A DNA stretch of 60,000 bases, taken from NCBI RefSeq assembly GCF_932526225.1, contig NC_064047.1, positions 12,784,460 to 12,844,459 on the forward strand, in the 5' to 3' direction. The position numbers and the translations under genes were made by a program. This stretch comes from Nematostella vectensis. Lineage: Eukaryota > Cnidaria > Anthozoa > Actiniaria > Edwardsiidae. Positions 20,341 to 31,311 of this stretch are shown piece by piece; position 1 is the stretch's first letter; each line of letters opens with the position of its first letter. The notes under the pieces were generated by a model. It did not search any database. It worked only from the letters and a program-made list of their open reading frames with translations, and was not told the origin of the DNA.

Positions 20341-22180
20341 ATGTCACCAGCTTACTTCCGGTAGATTACGTAACTATCTCCAATCATTTGTAATGGTACG
20401 CGAAAAATATTACAAAATTGTAAAAGCAGTGTGCCTATTAGAAGTTTCTTTGAGGAGGTGACTGATAATTTAGAGCGCATGGTCTGTTAAATAGCGCGGA
20501 TTCTAATAGATTCTTTCGTTTTTTGCCGGTTGAGGTTTCCGTCTGCCAACAGTGAGCTTTCAAACAGTGAAATTTTCCAATGCTGCTTTAACTAGACGAT
20601 TATCCCAGGGGTATAGAATTATCGGTTATCGCTTTTTGGGGCAGTGAAATTTTCCAATGCTGCTTTAACTAGACAAGTATTCCAGGGGTATAGAATTATC
20701 GGCCATCGCTTTTTAGGGCAGTGAAATTTTCCAATGCTGCTTTAACTAGACGACTATTCCAGGGGTATAGAATTATCGGCCATCGCTTTTTAGGGCAGTG
20801 AAATTTTCCAATGCTGCTTTAACTAGACGACTATTCCAGGGGTATAGAATTATCGGCTATCGCTTTTTGGGGCAGTGAAATTTTCCAATGCTGCTTTAAC
20901 TAGACGAGTATTTCAGGGGTATAGAATTATCGGCTATCGCTTTTTGGGGCAGTGAAATTTTCCAATGCTGCTTCAAATAGACGAGTATTCCAGGGGTATA
21001 GAATTATCGGCTATCGCTTTTTAGGGCAGTGAAATTTTCCAATGCTGCTTTAACTAGACGAGTATTTCAGGGGTATAGAATTATCGGCTATCGCTTTTTA
21101 GGGCAGTGAAATTTTCCAATGCTCCTTTAACTAGACGAGTATTTCAGGGGTATAGAATTATCGGCTATTGCTTTTTGGGGCAGTGAAATTTTCCAATGCT
21201 GCTTTAACTAGACGAGTATTTCAGGGGTATAGAATTATCGGCTATCGCTTTTTAGGGCAGTGAAATTTTCCAATGCTGCTTTAACTAGACGAGTATTTCA
21301 GGGGTATAGAATTATCGGCTATCGCTTTTTAGGGCAGTGAAATTTTCCAATGCTCCTTTAACTAGACGAGTATTTCAGGGGTATAGAATTATCGGCTATC
21401 GCTTTTTAGGGCAGTGAAATTTTCCAATGCTCCTTTAACTAGACGAGTATTTCAGGGGTATAGAATTATCGGCTATTGCTTTTTGGGGCAGTGAAATTTT
21501 CCAATGCTGCTTTAACTAGACGAGTATTCCAGGAGTATAGATTTATCGGTTATCGCTTTTTGGGGCAGTGAAATTTTCCAATGCTGCTTTAACTAGACGA
21601 CTATTCCAGGGGTATAGAATTATCGGCTATCGCTTTTTGGGACATTGAAATTTTCCAATGCTGCTTTAACTAGACGAGTATTCCAGGGGTATAGAATTAT
21701 CGGTTATCGCTTTTTTGGGGCAGTGAAATTTTCCAATGCTGCTTTAACTAGACGAGTATTACAGGGGTATCGAATTATCGGCTATTGCTTTTTGGGGCAG
21801 TGTAATTTTTCCTGAAGCTCTGCCATCCCATGCACCCTCCCCCTCCCCCTCTTCACACCGTCGTGTTTAAGAGATAAAACAACATACAAAGCATTGCATT
21901 CTGGGAAAAATGATTTGACCTATTTTCGTGCCACTCTCAAATATATTTGAGGTAAATGTTGTGCTATTGCTTCATGCGCGAGTGTTTATTCGGCTAAAAT
22001 CTTTACCGTTTTTTTGTTGTTGTTGTTGTCAGAATGAGGTAAATTTTTTTTGTCAGAATGGCTTTGTTTTCTGAAAAATTTGCTCTTGCTGTTCCTATTT
22101 TTGTTGGTATTTGTCGACCCCCCTCCCCCCACTTTGAATATCAAAAAGTCTATCCCTTAACATAATATAAACACACATTA
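20341..22180. mobile_element. Satellite-bearing dispersed element: head, 77-bp array, tail
   Basis: The head (20345-20520) recurs in inverse orientation at about 28860-29045. The middle (20563-21800) is about 16 copies of a 77-bp unit starting GCAGTGAAATTTTCCAATGC. The tail (about 21784-22175) recurs at 32164-32505, there attached to a different satellite. The shared ends around variable arrays suggest a non-autonomous mobile element that carries a minisatellite. No coding frame. Confidence 0.6.
20563..21800. repeat. 77-bp satellite, about 16 copies
   Basis: Spacing of GCAGTGAAATT is 77 bp (20641, 20718, 20795, 20872 and on). Units differ by single substitutions (GCTGCTTTAAC versus GCTCCTTTAAC, TTCCAGG versus TTTCAGG) that are shared by subsets, indicating block amplification. 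Confidence 0.95.
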
Positions 22181-22758
22181 GCATTTTTCTAGAATAACCC
22201 GGTCATGCCTATCGTAAATAGGGTCATTCGCTATGAATCACGACAAGTGTCCCAGTTGAAAATGATACTAATACTTTGACATTTTTTAAAATTGACTGAT
22301 TATCGAACCTGGCTAATATTTCTCCTACCTCATATTTTTAAACCCTAAGCATTCAAATAAATCTTCTAGTGACTAATACAACACACGCACATGAATATTG
22401 GCCCTTCTTATCGTGCTGTTTTTGACACGAAGGACTTGCCCTTAAAAGGTGCTCCATTTTTCCCGACTTGTCATCCGTGCTAAGAAATGTTAAATTTGTT
22501 CCAATTCGGTGGACATCGGCGTTAATAGAACCAGCATCATTCGATAAGAACACAAACTGATTGGGTATGTCGAGGGTTTCGCTTGGCCTTTGGCTTGGGA
22601 CTTACAAAAACACATAAATATTTTATTAACAGATTATACATTTTTCGCCGCATCTTTAAGAAAAGCCCGATTTACTGTTCAACGCAATTTTTCGTGCACA
22701 GAATATATGGTCTAGAAAGACGAGAGTTTGATTTATAGCAGAATTCAGCAATTTCACT
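22181..22758. other. Upstream region of the small gene at 22759
   Basis: No gene found. An acceptor-like TTTATAGCAG at 22733-22742 lies 16 bases before the ATG at 22759, so a non-coding first exon may exist further upstream. Confidence 0.35.
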
Positions 22759-23172
22759 ATGAGCCGAAGAGTGGAAAGGACAACTCGTACTACGTACTCC
22801 AGCTCTAACGGTAAACCTGGAGAGTACAAAACTGTTGAGACATCATGGTCCTCTGATAGTCCGGGATTCACACGGGAGACAAGACATGCGTATGGATCCA
22901 GAGACGACGGCGGGGACCTGAGACGCCAGATGGAAGAAAGGCAGAGAAATATGGAGCGAAGGTTCCGTGACGAGACCACAGCGCATGGAGGCAGCTATGG
23001 GTATAAAGACGACGAGTCTAAGAAGGCCCCACCGCCAAGACCCCCTCCACCGAGATCACAAGGAGCCTCGGCCATGTCCGAGGAAGAAAAGAAACAGAAA
23101 GATTATGAGAAGTACATACAAGATTTCTTGGATGACGAGGATATAAACCCTGAATTTGCAGGCAAGCAGTGA
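22759..23172 (+). CDS. Small charged, proline-rich protein (unrecognised)
   Basis: A 137-codon frame with ATG and TGA. The N-terminus is rich in Ser/Thr/Arg (MSRRVERTTRTTYSSSNG), residues ~55-75 are a charged helix (RRQMEERQRNMERRF), residues ~90-100 are a polyproline run with arginines (PPPRPPPPR, a possible SH3 or WW ligand), and the tail is acidic. No signal peptide or membrane segment. Codon use and composition look like real coding sequence, and the opposite-strand frames are poorer. I do not recognise the family; it may be the whole protein or the last exon of a longer one. Confidence 0.6.
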   Translation: MSRRVERTTRTTYSSSNGKPGEYKTVETSWSSDSPGFTRETRHAYGSRDDGGDLRRQMEERQRNMERRFRDETTAHGGSYGYKDDESKKAPPPRPPPPRSQGASAMSEEEKKQKDYEKYIQDFLDDEDINPEFAGKQ

Positions 23173-23204
23173 TGAAAAGTTTTGGACTTTGTAAATATTG
23201 AATA

Positions 23205-23610
23205 CATCAACTAAAATGACGTATGATAACCCCATTTTCTTCAGCAAAACAACAAAGGCAAACCAGGAATATAGGGACTTTAATTTAACAGTCTGATACA
23301 ATGAAATGAAAATACCCCTTATTGGAATGAAGGAATGAAGCTTTAATGAATCTTTACTTTTGCCAAAAAAATATTTTAAGAAGTGAGAAGAATTTGGACA
23401 TAGAATGATCAATTGGCTGTGATGATGACGTATGACAACCCCAATTTCTTCAGCAAAACAACTAAGGCAAACCAGGAATGAAAATACCCCTTATTGGAAT
23501 GAAGGAAAGAAGCTTTAAAGAATCTTTACTTTTGCCAAAAAAATATTTTAAGAAGTGAGAAGAATTTGGACATAGAATGATCAATTGGCTGTGATGATGA
23601 CGTATGACAT
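23205..23610. repeat. Tandem duplication downstream of the small gene
   Basis: Two copies (about 23210-23417 and 23425-23610) of a segment beginning TGACGTATGA and ending GGCTGTGATGATGACG; the second lacks an internal ~45 bp. Located in the presumed 3'UTR or just beyond. Confidence 0.8.
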
Positions 23611-25276
23611 CGGGCCCTAATGCAGCAAAGTTAGAGCAGTCATCAGAAAGAACTCATAAAGAGAACAAGCTAGATAATAGTACTGTGTGGTTTCAGGTTT
23701 ATTAAAACAATCCTTTTTATTCTATTTTGTTGAATGGCATAGAAATTTGCACAGAATCTAATTTATCATCTGAACGTAGCCTCTTCCAGCGTCACAGCGC
23801 GAAGACATTATGACATCACCATAGCCACAGCAGGCCCCGAAAGATTCGGGGGGGGGGGGAAGCACAATACAGAAACATTAAGAATACAATGGGGGGCACC
23901 AGCCACGCCCCTAGTGGTCATTTCCTTATAATTTTGGGGGGCACGTGCCCCCAGTGTCCCACCCCCTGCTACGGCCCTGCGTCACCTTTTGCTTTCCGCT
24001 AGTTGCAAGAGCGTCCGCCATTTTGAATCTAAATGATACGTTAATCAAAAATGGCCTGGGCCCGAGACTGAATGATGTGTCAAGCACATTGTGCGCCACT
24101 TTCGCTTAAAATATCTCTATGGAGACCCTTATCAAGGCCGCGTAACAGTGTCACTGAGGGCACCTGCCAGCCCCCGTACCCCCTTAGTATTTAAAAGCAA
24201 ATATAGGGAAAAGACCAGAAGGGGTGTTGCTGTGTACCCAATATTTTCTTAATGTTTCTGTACTGTCCCCACTCCCCAATATTTTGAGGCACTGGTCTTG
24301 TACGGCTCAGATATCTATAAATATCATTAACAGCCCCCCCCCCCCCCCTTCTAAAATCCAGCAACACAAAATTTATATAGTAAGTATTGGCTAAAATTAA
24401 TTAGCAAAATATGAAGAGAAAAGAGCAACCCAACTGAAAGAAAAATATCGAGCAACTCAACGCAGTAATGGGTGTCGTATGGAAAAAGCGATAGTATTTA
24501 ACAATCCTTAAATAAGATAATATTCCTAAAATAAGAGCAATGACACACTTCTTGAAGGGAAAAGGTAAGCGTCTGAGTATGGAAAAATAATTTATTAGCT
24601 CCCCATCAGATATCGGTTCACTTATCCAGCATGCATATATGACATTAATAAATGATATCACCTTACGCATCCATACTTAGAGAATGTCGAGCAACACCTT
24701 GTTTGTTATTGTTTATCATTAAAAATACAGCGGTTCATTTGTATCAAAAATAACCATCCACGATTAAAATCGTACACTTTATTTATTAAGGTGTTTGGTT
24801 GAAAGTTTCTTAGTAACGTGCTTAAATAAGCCGATGGGACTAATGGATTCTTTTTGTGACTCATTATTGTGCGGGAGCGTAAAATGGCTGCGTGATTGAC
24901 CTTTAAGTGTGGTAATTTTTCTTATACGACGCAATTTGGAGAGCTCACTCTTGAATGTTTAGTGGATCACCCCTAATGTGTTGTCCCCTGATTGGTTTAA
25001 CTGAAATACTGACTATATCATGAGCATTTCAATGCCATTTTTGGGATGTGTGTTGGGTTTTCTACAAGAGAAGCTCAAGAAAAGCACGGAGAAAATAGCA
25101 TTCTTGGCATTTTTGTCGGTCTGTCTTCCTTGAATCGTTCTCTTCATCTTGGTTTTAAGAATTCCTTACTTCTAATGACAGCAAAGTCATCGCTATCTGT
25201 GGTCTGAATCAAGGCGAGAATTCACGGGTTACACCTAAAAGCTATTATATTTCAATTAATACCGAGAAAGACGAAA
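23611..25276. other. Intergenic DNA with dispersed-repeat fragments
   Basis: Contains the inverse and direct copies of the 5527-type repeat (about 23845-23930 and 24210-24280) and two homopolymer runs (G near 23850, C near 24334). I find no convincing gene. The last few hundred bases should contain the promoter of the BAG gene, but no clear heat-shock element was found. Confidence 0.4.
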
Positions 25277-26521
25277 ATGAGTAGAATGATTCCAATAATT
25301 GCCGATCCAGACTACAAAACTCCAGAAGGGAGAAACAAATTGGACAAACCTACCCACTTGGCCACTGTGTGCGACGAATGCAACATGGACGACGAGGCGG
25401 GCAATATCGTGTTTTCGCGAAGAGAAAGACTACGAGACAGAGGGCTTCTACGCCGATTTAGAACCGATATCGAGCACGAACTCGACGGTAGGGATAGTGT
25501 TAGCCGTTTTAATGACGATTTTGATGATCCCGAATTTTGGGAATCTCGATTCCATGGAACAAGGAAAACAAGCGCTTTAATTCCAGGCAATAAAAAGTGG
25601 AAAGAAAGAAAATGGAACCTTGAGAAAAGTTTTAGTAAGACCGGAGAGGAGGACGAGTTTGTTAGTGTCCCGCAAAGATTAATAAGGGATGATGACTTGG
25701 AGGATTTTCCTGACATCATCAAAACATTCAGAGAGACTTCCAAAATACGAGGAAGAAATCCGAGCGAGAGGCGGGTAACGAGCGAGTGGCGAGGGGTGTC
25801 CGAGAACCCACGAAGACACGATAGCAAATTGTCGGAAAGTGAATTCATGAGCGAGTCTCCATGGAGGCATGGATGGGGTGAGGAGGGTGACATAGGAATA
25901 CCGATACCCGTTACACAACAGAAAGATGAAGGGCAGAATAATAAAACGGATAATAAAAATGAGGATGAACTTGAACCTATAAAAGAGGGGCGATTAATGG
26001 ACAGTACACCAGAAAAAACGCCAGATTTGAGTGAGAACATTTCTAAGGGTGAAGCTGAAAGTGCGGTTATGAGCCTAAAGGACAAAACGTCATCGGAGCA
26101 AGAGCAGTATTTGAGAGAAAAATCCCCAGGGAATAATGATAATAACAGTAGCAAAGCAATATGCCTGGAAACCGAAAAAAGGCAGGAGAAAGAACAAGCT
26201 GTGAGTAATACAAGCTCTTATAATGTAAGCTCAAACTTAGATGATACCAAGAGCGAAGTCATATCAAAGATTAATGCGATAGAGAAGATAGTTGAAAGTC
26301 TTCAAGGCGAAGTGGAAGGCTTGTCCAAGTCAGGAAGTGGAAAGAATTCTAACGAATACTGCCGTCTAGAGGAAATGCTGACGAGATGCATGCTGGATTT
26401 GGATCAAATCGAGGCTCTTGGCGATCAGAGAGTCCGCGATGCAAGGAAGTCAGCGGTAAATCATTGCCAGGATGCGCTAGATAAACTCGAGGTTGAATGC
26501 GCAGGGGAAAGCTCACCATGA
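25277..26521 (+). CDS. BAG-domain co-chaperone (BAG3/BAG4-like), single exon
   Basis: 414 codons from ATG to TGA without introns. Residues 328-405 form a BAG domain: three predicted helices with YCRLEEML, LDLDQIEALG and RDARKSAVNHCQ, the surface that in known BAG proteins contacts the Hsp70 nucleotide-binding domain and promotes nucleotide exchange. The long N-terminal part is charged and disordered, with a tryptophan/arginine-rich segment, and holds IPIPV at residues 208-212, similar to the IPV motifs by which BAG3 binds small heat-shock proteins. There is no WW domain, unlike vertebrate BAG3. Likely cytosolic. It converges with TRAPPC3 on the other strand. The BAG assignment is strong; orthology to a particular BAG member is not established. 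Confidence 0.85.
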   Translation: MSRMIPIIADPDYKTPEGRNKLDKPTHLATVCDECNMDDEAGNIVFSRRERLRDRGLLRRFRTDIEHELDGRDSVSRFNDDFDDPEFWESRFHGTRKTSALIPGNKKWKERKWNLEKSFSKTGEEDEFVSVPQRLIRDDDLEDFPDIIKTFRETSKIRGRNPSERRVTSEWRGVSENPRRHDSKLSESEFMSESPWRHGWGEEGDIGIPIPVTQQKDEGQNNKTDNKNEDELEPIKEGRLMDSTPEKTPDLSENISKGEAESAVMSLKDKTSSEQEQYLREKSPGNNDNNSSKAICLETEKRQEKEQAVSNTSSYNVSSNLDDTKSEVISKINAIEKIVESLQGEVEGLSKSGSGKNSNEYCRLEEMLTRCMLDLDQIEALGDQRVRDARKSAVNHCQDALDKLEVECAGESSP

Positions 26522-26605
26522 CAAAGCAATGAAGAGCTGCAGAATGTCGTGGCAAGTTTTAGAACAGATGTTTTATGCCAGACATAAACTACGTAGATAA
26601 AGAAT

Positions 26606-27045
26606 CAAAATGGTAGGGTATCAAAATAGTAGGGTGCCAAAATGGTAGGGTATCATAATGGCAGGGTGTCAAAATGGTAGGGTCTCAAAATGGTAGGGTG
26701 TCAAAATGGGAGGGTCTCAAAATGATAGGGTGCCAAAATGAGTGTAAAATGGTAGGGTGTTAAAATGGTAGGGTGTCAAAATGGCAAGCTGCAAAAAATG
26801 GTAGGGTGTCAAATTGGTAGTGTAAAATTATAGGGTTTCAAAATAAGTGTTAAATGGTAGTGTAATATGGTAGGGTGTTTAAATGGTAGTTTAAAATAGT
26901 AGGGTGTCAAAAAGGTAGTTTAAAATGGTATGGTGTTAAAATGGTTGTGTAAAATGGTAGTGTGTTAAAATGGAATGGTAAAATGGTAGGGTGTCAAAAT
27001 GATAATGTAAAATGATAGTGTAAAAATAATGGAAGGGTGTTAAAA
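26606..27045. repeat. Degenerate ~16-18-bp minisatellite between convergent genes
   Basis: About 25 imperfect units of AAAATGGTAGGGTGTC and shorter variants. It fills the space between the BAG stop and the TRAPPC3 stop. Confidence 0.85.
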
Positions 27046-27340
27046 TGGTTAATCCAAGAGGAAATGCAGCAGCTTCGATGGCTGTTTTTTTTTTTCTGAC
27101 TCATTATTTACACTTGTAATCCAACATGCAGCCCAGGATCACGGTGAGTATGACAAGAACTTACTAACGGAGTTGGATCCTTTTAAAGAGGCAAATGTAA
27201 GAATTTATACCACAACTGAATATCTGAAATCAGTGGCAATTTGTTGTAGAATTGAGCAACAACAGCTTCGTCCAACAGAATCTCAGTTAGTTTATCTTCA
27301 CTTTCCGAAAGCCTGGGCTACCTGTGGTAATTCCTTGTCA

Positions 27341-27460
27341 CTAGTCCTCGCCCGCGGGTAAGGCATCTTCTAGTTTCTTGATGAATTTGACGCGTATCTC
27401 TGTAGTCTCATCACCTCTTAGGGCGTCTTGTACGAACCACACGTCAACCTCCATCTGGAC
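27341..27460 (-). CDS. TRAPPC3: TRAPPC3 last exon
   Basis: Forty codons including the stop, preceded on the minus strand by the acceptor GATTTGCGTCAG. It starts VQMEV and ends EDALPAGED, which closely follows the animal TRAPPC3 C-terminus. It was found by matching the phase and expected sequence after the 29554 donor; the exon has no start codon of its own. Confidence 0.85.
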   Translation of the reverse strand, partial: VQMEVDVWFVQDALRGDETTEIRVKFIKKLEDALPAGED

Positions 27461-29724
27461 CTGACGCAAATCAACATTCGATGCATATCAATAATCAGTA
27501 TAGACCTATTTCAAAAAAGGTTGTATATCAAATACACCTATTTTAATAAAGGCAATTGCCAAATGGCAGTTCTACGACCGAAAGGTGTTTATGGGTAGCA
27601 ATTATTTGTAAAAATAAAGGTGATAAATAAACTCAAGCGATGTCAGAACCATATATTAATTATATTAACCCTTTAACTCCTGGATACTTTTGAGCAACAT
27701 TGTAAGAAAAACAGACTGAAAACAGAAACCTCCCCCCCCTATTTCAAGTCCAACACTACCAGTTAAGCTAAGCTACCGCTGACACAAGACGGTATGCCTT
27801 AAAGTTTCCAACAATGCACTGCGGTGCCTTTTCTTTCTAGCGACGGCACTGCTACAGCCTGTTGCTTACAACAGTTTTGCTGGTAATTTGCTTAAAAATT
27901 ACAGCTTTTTCACATCTGGAGAGTGCCTTAGGACATCATAAAGTCTATTAGGGCATAATTAATGCTGTGCTTATGGATGTTTGCACGCTGAGGTTGATTC
28001 AATGGGATAATTCCTTGTCTGGGCTTCACCAAATGAGAAAGGAATTTTCTGGTGAATGGCCTCATACTCTCCAATGTGGGCCATCTTTGCTACCCAACCT
28101 TATTCAAAAATTGTTTTCAGGCTTATTCTGGGTTCCTTGGACCTGGAAATGTTTTGTTTGGCTTCGGGGCAAAGAGACTTATAAAAAAAAACTGTTATGA
28201 TTCTGGGGGAGGAGATTGCCCGCCTGTCTGTCAAGGTGTTTTCAAGACTCCCATGATGCTGTGCAGGCATGCAAAATAGGCTAAACATGGTGACTCGCTT
28301 CTAATGGAGGTTCAAGCATTGATTATTGTGACTGATTGCTGTAAAATGGGACCTGACGGAGCGCAATAAAGGTATCTATTGGTGACTTGATCTGTGTTTG
28401 CTTGTCTGTATTTGTAGTTCGGAATTTTGTGTCTTTTTTCGTAAGAAATGTTTCTAAGTTTAAGCATTTGTTTACGAATTGGTCAGACATTAAGGTTGAT
28501 ATTTTGACAAAAGAGTCAATTCTATTACATTGCTTAGATGCGCTTTTAAAGGTCGTCTATGCCTTGGATGAATCTATGAGTATCCGGGTCTGGTGATGTT
28601 TAGTTTGCATTTTTGACGTTTTGGAGTTGGGCCTATATTTTACAGGCGTCTCAGGGCGTTATGGCAATGAAAGACTTAAATGGATAGCCGTATGTTTTAT
28701 TTATATATTTTCTGAATTTGGAACAAATATTTTGGGATCCATGGGCCCTTTCGGTCTTAGAGCTGCCATTTGTCAATGGCCATTTGCCATTTGCACTGAC
28801 AACGTTTTTTGGAAAAGGTGTATGTTAGTTGTACATTAAAGCAGCAATTGCACCAGTGTTCTTTCGACAAGAGAATCTATTAGAATCCGCGCTATTTACT
28901 AGGCCATCCGCTCTAACTTGTCAGTAACATCCTCGTAGTAACCTTCTACCGACACACTGCTTTCACAATTTTGAAATATTTTTCGCGTTTTTCGGGGATC
29001 GGAGATTGCTATGTAAACGACCGGAAGTAAACTGGTGACATTGTCGCTTTATTATATTTAATGGATAGTCCTATGGTATAGTTATGTTTTTTTTGATTTT
29101 GAACTGCTGCCATATGTCAATCGTGATTTGTTGTTTGCACTAACTTTTTTTTGCGAAATAGGTTCATTATAATATAGACTGCTTATAGGCTTTTAGGTAT
29201 ATATAATATAGACTTCTCTTCTCACTATATCATCATGAGTGGAGTGTGTAAGTACCGTCACTGAAAATGGTACCACGAGACAGCGTCCAAAAAGGATTTT
29301 TTACGTTCCCCAATACAGGTGCAGTGAGAGACAGGACCTCCGGTTTAACGTCCTTATCTGAGAAGACGAGGGATTCACGGCCCCTAATGTAAACAGCCAT
29401 GTTTAGCTACGAGTTTTAAGGCTATGGCAGGGTCTAGCTGTTCATAGTCTTCCTCGCAGTCACACTGGGCTTGATATAGAGTAACTGGAGCTCAAGAACT
29501 GCTTAGCGTGACAAGCCCACAACGGCTTCAAGGGAGACTAAAGCTTTGCTCACCATCTCTAGCGCTCCCCTCAATACCCCACACAGTATATTGGAGTACA
29601 GAAGGCCCTCGTGCCCCTGTGATAGCTCCACGAAGTCTGCAAGTGGGTTGTTCTCCAGAATGAGAGAGAATTCGTCAGACCCTACACTCCAGTTTGCTAC
29701 CACTGGCGTGATCCCCAGAAACAT
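27341..29724 (-). CDS. TRAPPC3: TRAPPC3 (BET3), C-terminal exons
   Basis: Two minus-strand exons, 29724-29554 and 27460-27341, join in phase 0 to encode the last ~96 residues of the TRAPP complex subunit Bet3/TRAPPC3, ending at TAG 27343-27341. The hallmark segments are seen: MFLGITP..NWS, DEFSLILENNPLADFVEL, LLYSNILCGVLRGALEM and FVQDALRGDETTEIR. Bet3 is a core subunit of the TRAPP tethering complexes acting in ER-Golgi traffic and Rab1 activation. The first half of the protein (~80 residues) must lie on exons to the right that I could not find; repeats occupy much of that region. The intact frame and good splice sites suggest a working gene. Confidence 0.85.
27661..28390 (+). mobile_element. 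Dispersed repeat, inverted copy at 41095-41800
   Basis: Blocks of this segment recur in the same order, in reverse complement, at 41095-41800, for example the TTATTCTGGGT / GGCTTCGGGG portion and the GAAAACAGAAACCTCCCCCC portion. Similarity is patchy, so both copies are old. No transposase frame is visible. It lies in the TRAPPC3 intron. Confidence 0.6.
28860..29045 (-). repeat. Inverse copy of the 20345-20520 head sequence
   Basis: The reverse complement matches the head of the satellite-bearing element at 20345-20520, including AATGTCACCAG, ACTTCCGGT and GCGCGGATTCTAATAGATTC. Here no 77-bp satellite follows, so it is an isolated or truncated copy. Confidence 0.7.
29554..29724 (-). CDS. TRAPPC3: TRAPPC3 penultimate exon
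   Basis: Exactly 57 codons between an acceptor GGTTTTAAG and a GTGAGC donor. It covers the most conserved part of the Bet3 fold, including LILENNPLADF and the LCGVLRGALEM helix. Reading through the donor adds only unrelated residues, which supports splicing. Confidence 0.9.
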
Positions 29725-29735
29725 CTTAAAACCAA

Positions 29736-29930
29736 GCTGTGGAGAACAGGGATGGATTAACCAGTTTTAACAACTCTTATAATAGTGCTGTGGAAAGCAG
29801 GGATGGATTAACCAGTTTTTACAACACTTTTAGTTGTGCTGTGGAAAACAGGGATATATTAACCAGTTTTCACAACCCTTATAATGGTGCTGTGGAAAAC
29901 AGGGATACATTAACCAGTTTTCTCTAAACT
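29736..29930. repeat. 51-bp minisatellite, four copies
   Basis: Units of GCTGTGGAAAACAGGGATAC plus following sequence, starting immediately upstream (minus strand) of the TRAPPC3 penultimate exon. The 17-residue periodic frame on the plus strand is judged spurious. Confidence 0.85.
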
Positions 29931-30109
29931 AAGTTAAAAGGTCTTTCTACTAAAAGAATTGCCAAACTTTTTGCATAGGTTATACCTACACATCCTCGTC
30001 ATTCTGTTATACCCTCGGCAAACCGGGAGTCAAGAGATGAAGGAATGGGAATAAATGTGAACAAAATATGTCAAGAAAATGTGGAACCCACAGCAATAAA
30101 TCATGGACG

Positions 30110-31190
30110 TTGGGAATAAACCAATACTTTCAGAAGGGTTTGTCTTAGAAATGTCATTTGTACTATTATAGCGGAGCTGCCACAATATGGTGGCAAATAT
30201 TGGTAAACCATCGACTCGAGTTTTCGTGACGCGATATCCGTTCGTCCCAAAAAAAACATCGTATGACAACCAAACTTGGCAGGTGTCATGTAAGTGACAA
30301 GGGGGGTGCAAAACTGAAGCTCTAGAAGCAAAAATATGCTGACTTCATCAAAATAAAAAAAATATTTATGTTTCACGAAGGAAACATCGTATGGCAACCA
30401 AACTCGGTAGGTGTCATGTAGGTGTAAAGGGGGGGGACCAAAAAACGTGATTAAAAGCAAAAACATTCATATCTCTTGAAAACATTGTTTCACAACCAAA
30501 CTTGGCAGGTGTCCTGTTTGTGTCAAGAGGGGCGCAAGAACATGGTCACGTAATTTGTGACGTCAACGATGACGTCACTAAAAGCAAAACTATTCCGATT
30601 TCATTAAGAACAAAAATATCCATATCTGACGTCATCGATGACATCACTAGAAGCTGACGTCATCAAAATAAAGAATATTTATATTTCACGAAGAAAACAT
30701 CGTATGGCAACCAAACTTTAAGCAAAACTATTCCGATGTCATATCTATATTCATATCTCATAAACGAAACATCATGACAACCATGCAACCAATCTTGGTG
30801 TCATGAAGGTGTCAAGGGGGTTCACCAATATGGTCACGTGATTGTGACGTCATCAATGACGTCACTAGAAGCAAAAATATGCGTCATCGACTTCATCGAA
30901 ATAAAAAAGTAAACTTCATGAAGGAAACATCGTACGACAACCAAACTTGGTAGGTGTCATGTATGTTTCAAGTGGGGGCTATGAGATGGTCACGTGACGT
31001 CCTTGATGACGTCATTAAAAAGTAAAACTACCCTGACACCGAGACATCATATGACAACTAAACTTGTGTGTCATGTAGATGTTAAGGGTGGGGCGGGGGA
31101 AGGGGGTATAACAAGTTGGTCGCATGAAATCAATGTCATATAAGTAAAACTGCAGTACCCTGACGTCGTCAAAAACAGAAACATAATAAT
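30110..31190. repeat. Degenerate tandem repeat rich in CRE octamers
   Basis: About eight imperfect units of 80-170 bp carry ACATCGTATG(A/G)CAACCAAACT and GGTGTCATGTA..GTCAAGGGGG. Seven perfect TGACGTCA octamers occur at 30558, 30570, 30627, 30655, 30845, 30857 and 31007. Octamers tend to come in pairs 12 or 28 bp apart. Confidence 0.8.
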
Positions 31191-31311
31191 ACATTTAATA
31201 TTTTTTTTTAATTTATTAAGCGAAAATGAGCAAAGATTTAGTCGTTTGGAGCTCCACTTTTAGGCAATGCCTAAATCTATATACAGTACCGCTCACGAAC
31301 ATAGGGACACT

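Noticed and set aside
20107-20364. 85-codon Val-rich periodic frame
   Set aside because: Encoded by a 51-bp minisatellite with no gene context.
20563-21800. Regular repeats suggestive of a CRISPR array
   Set aside because: The 77-bp units are contiguous with no unique spacers, and the genome is eukaryotic.
25000-25276. Heat-shock element upstream of the BAG gene
   Set aside because: GAA/TTC triplets occur but none with the required spacing in three successive units.
25312-26154. 280-codon frame on the minus strand
   Set aside because: It is antisense to the BAG-domain gene; the plus strand has a recognisable domain and full start-to-stop frame.
29233-29400. 55-codon minus-strand frame with ATG in the TRAPPC3 intron
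   Set aside because: Reasonable composition but no homology recognised and no splice or promoter support.
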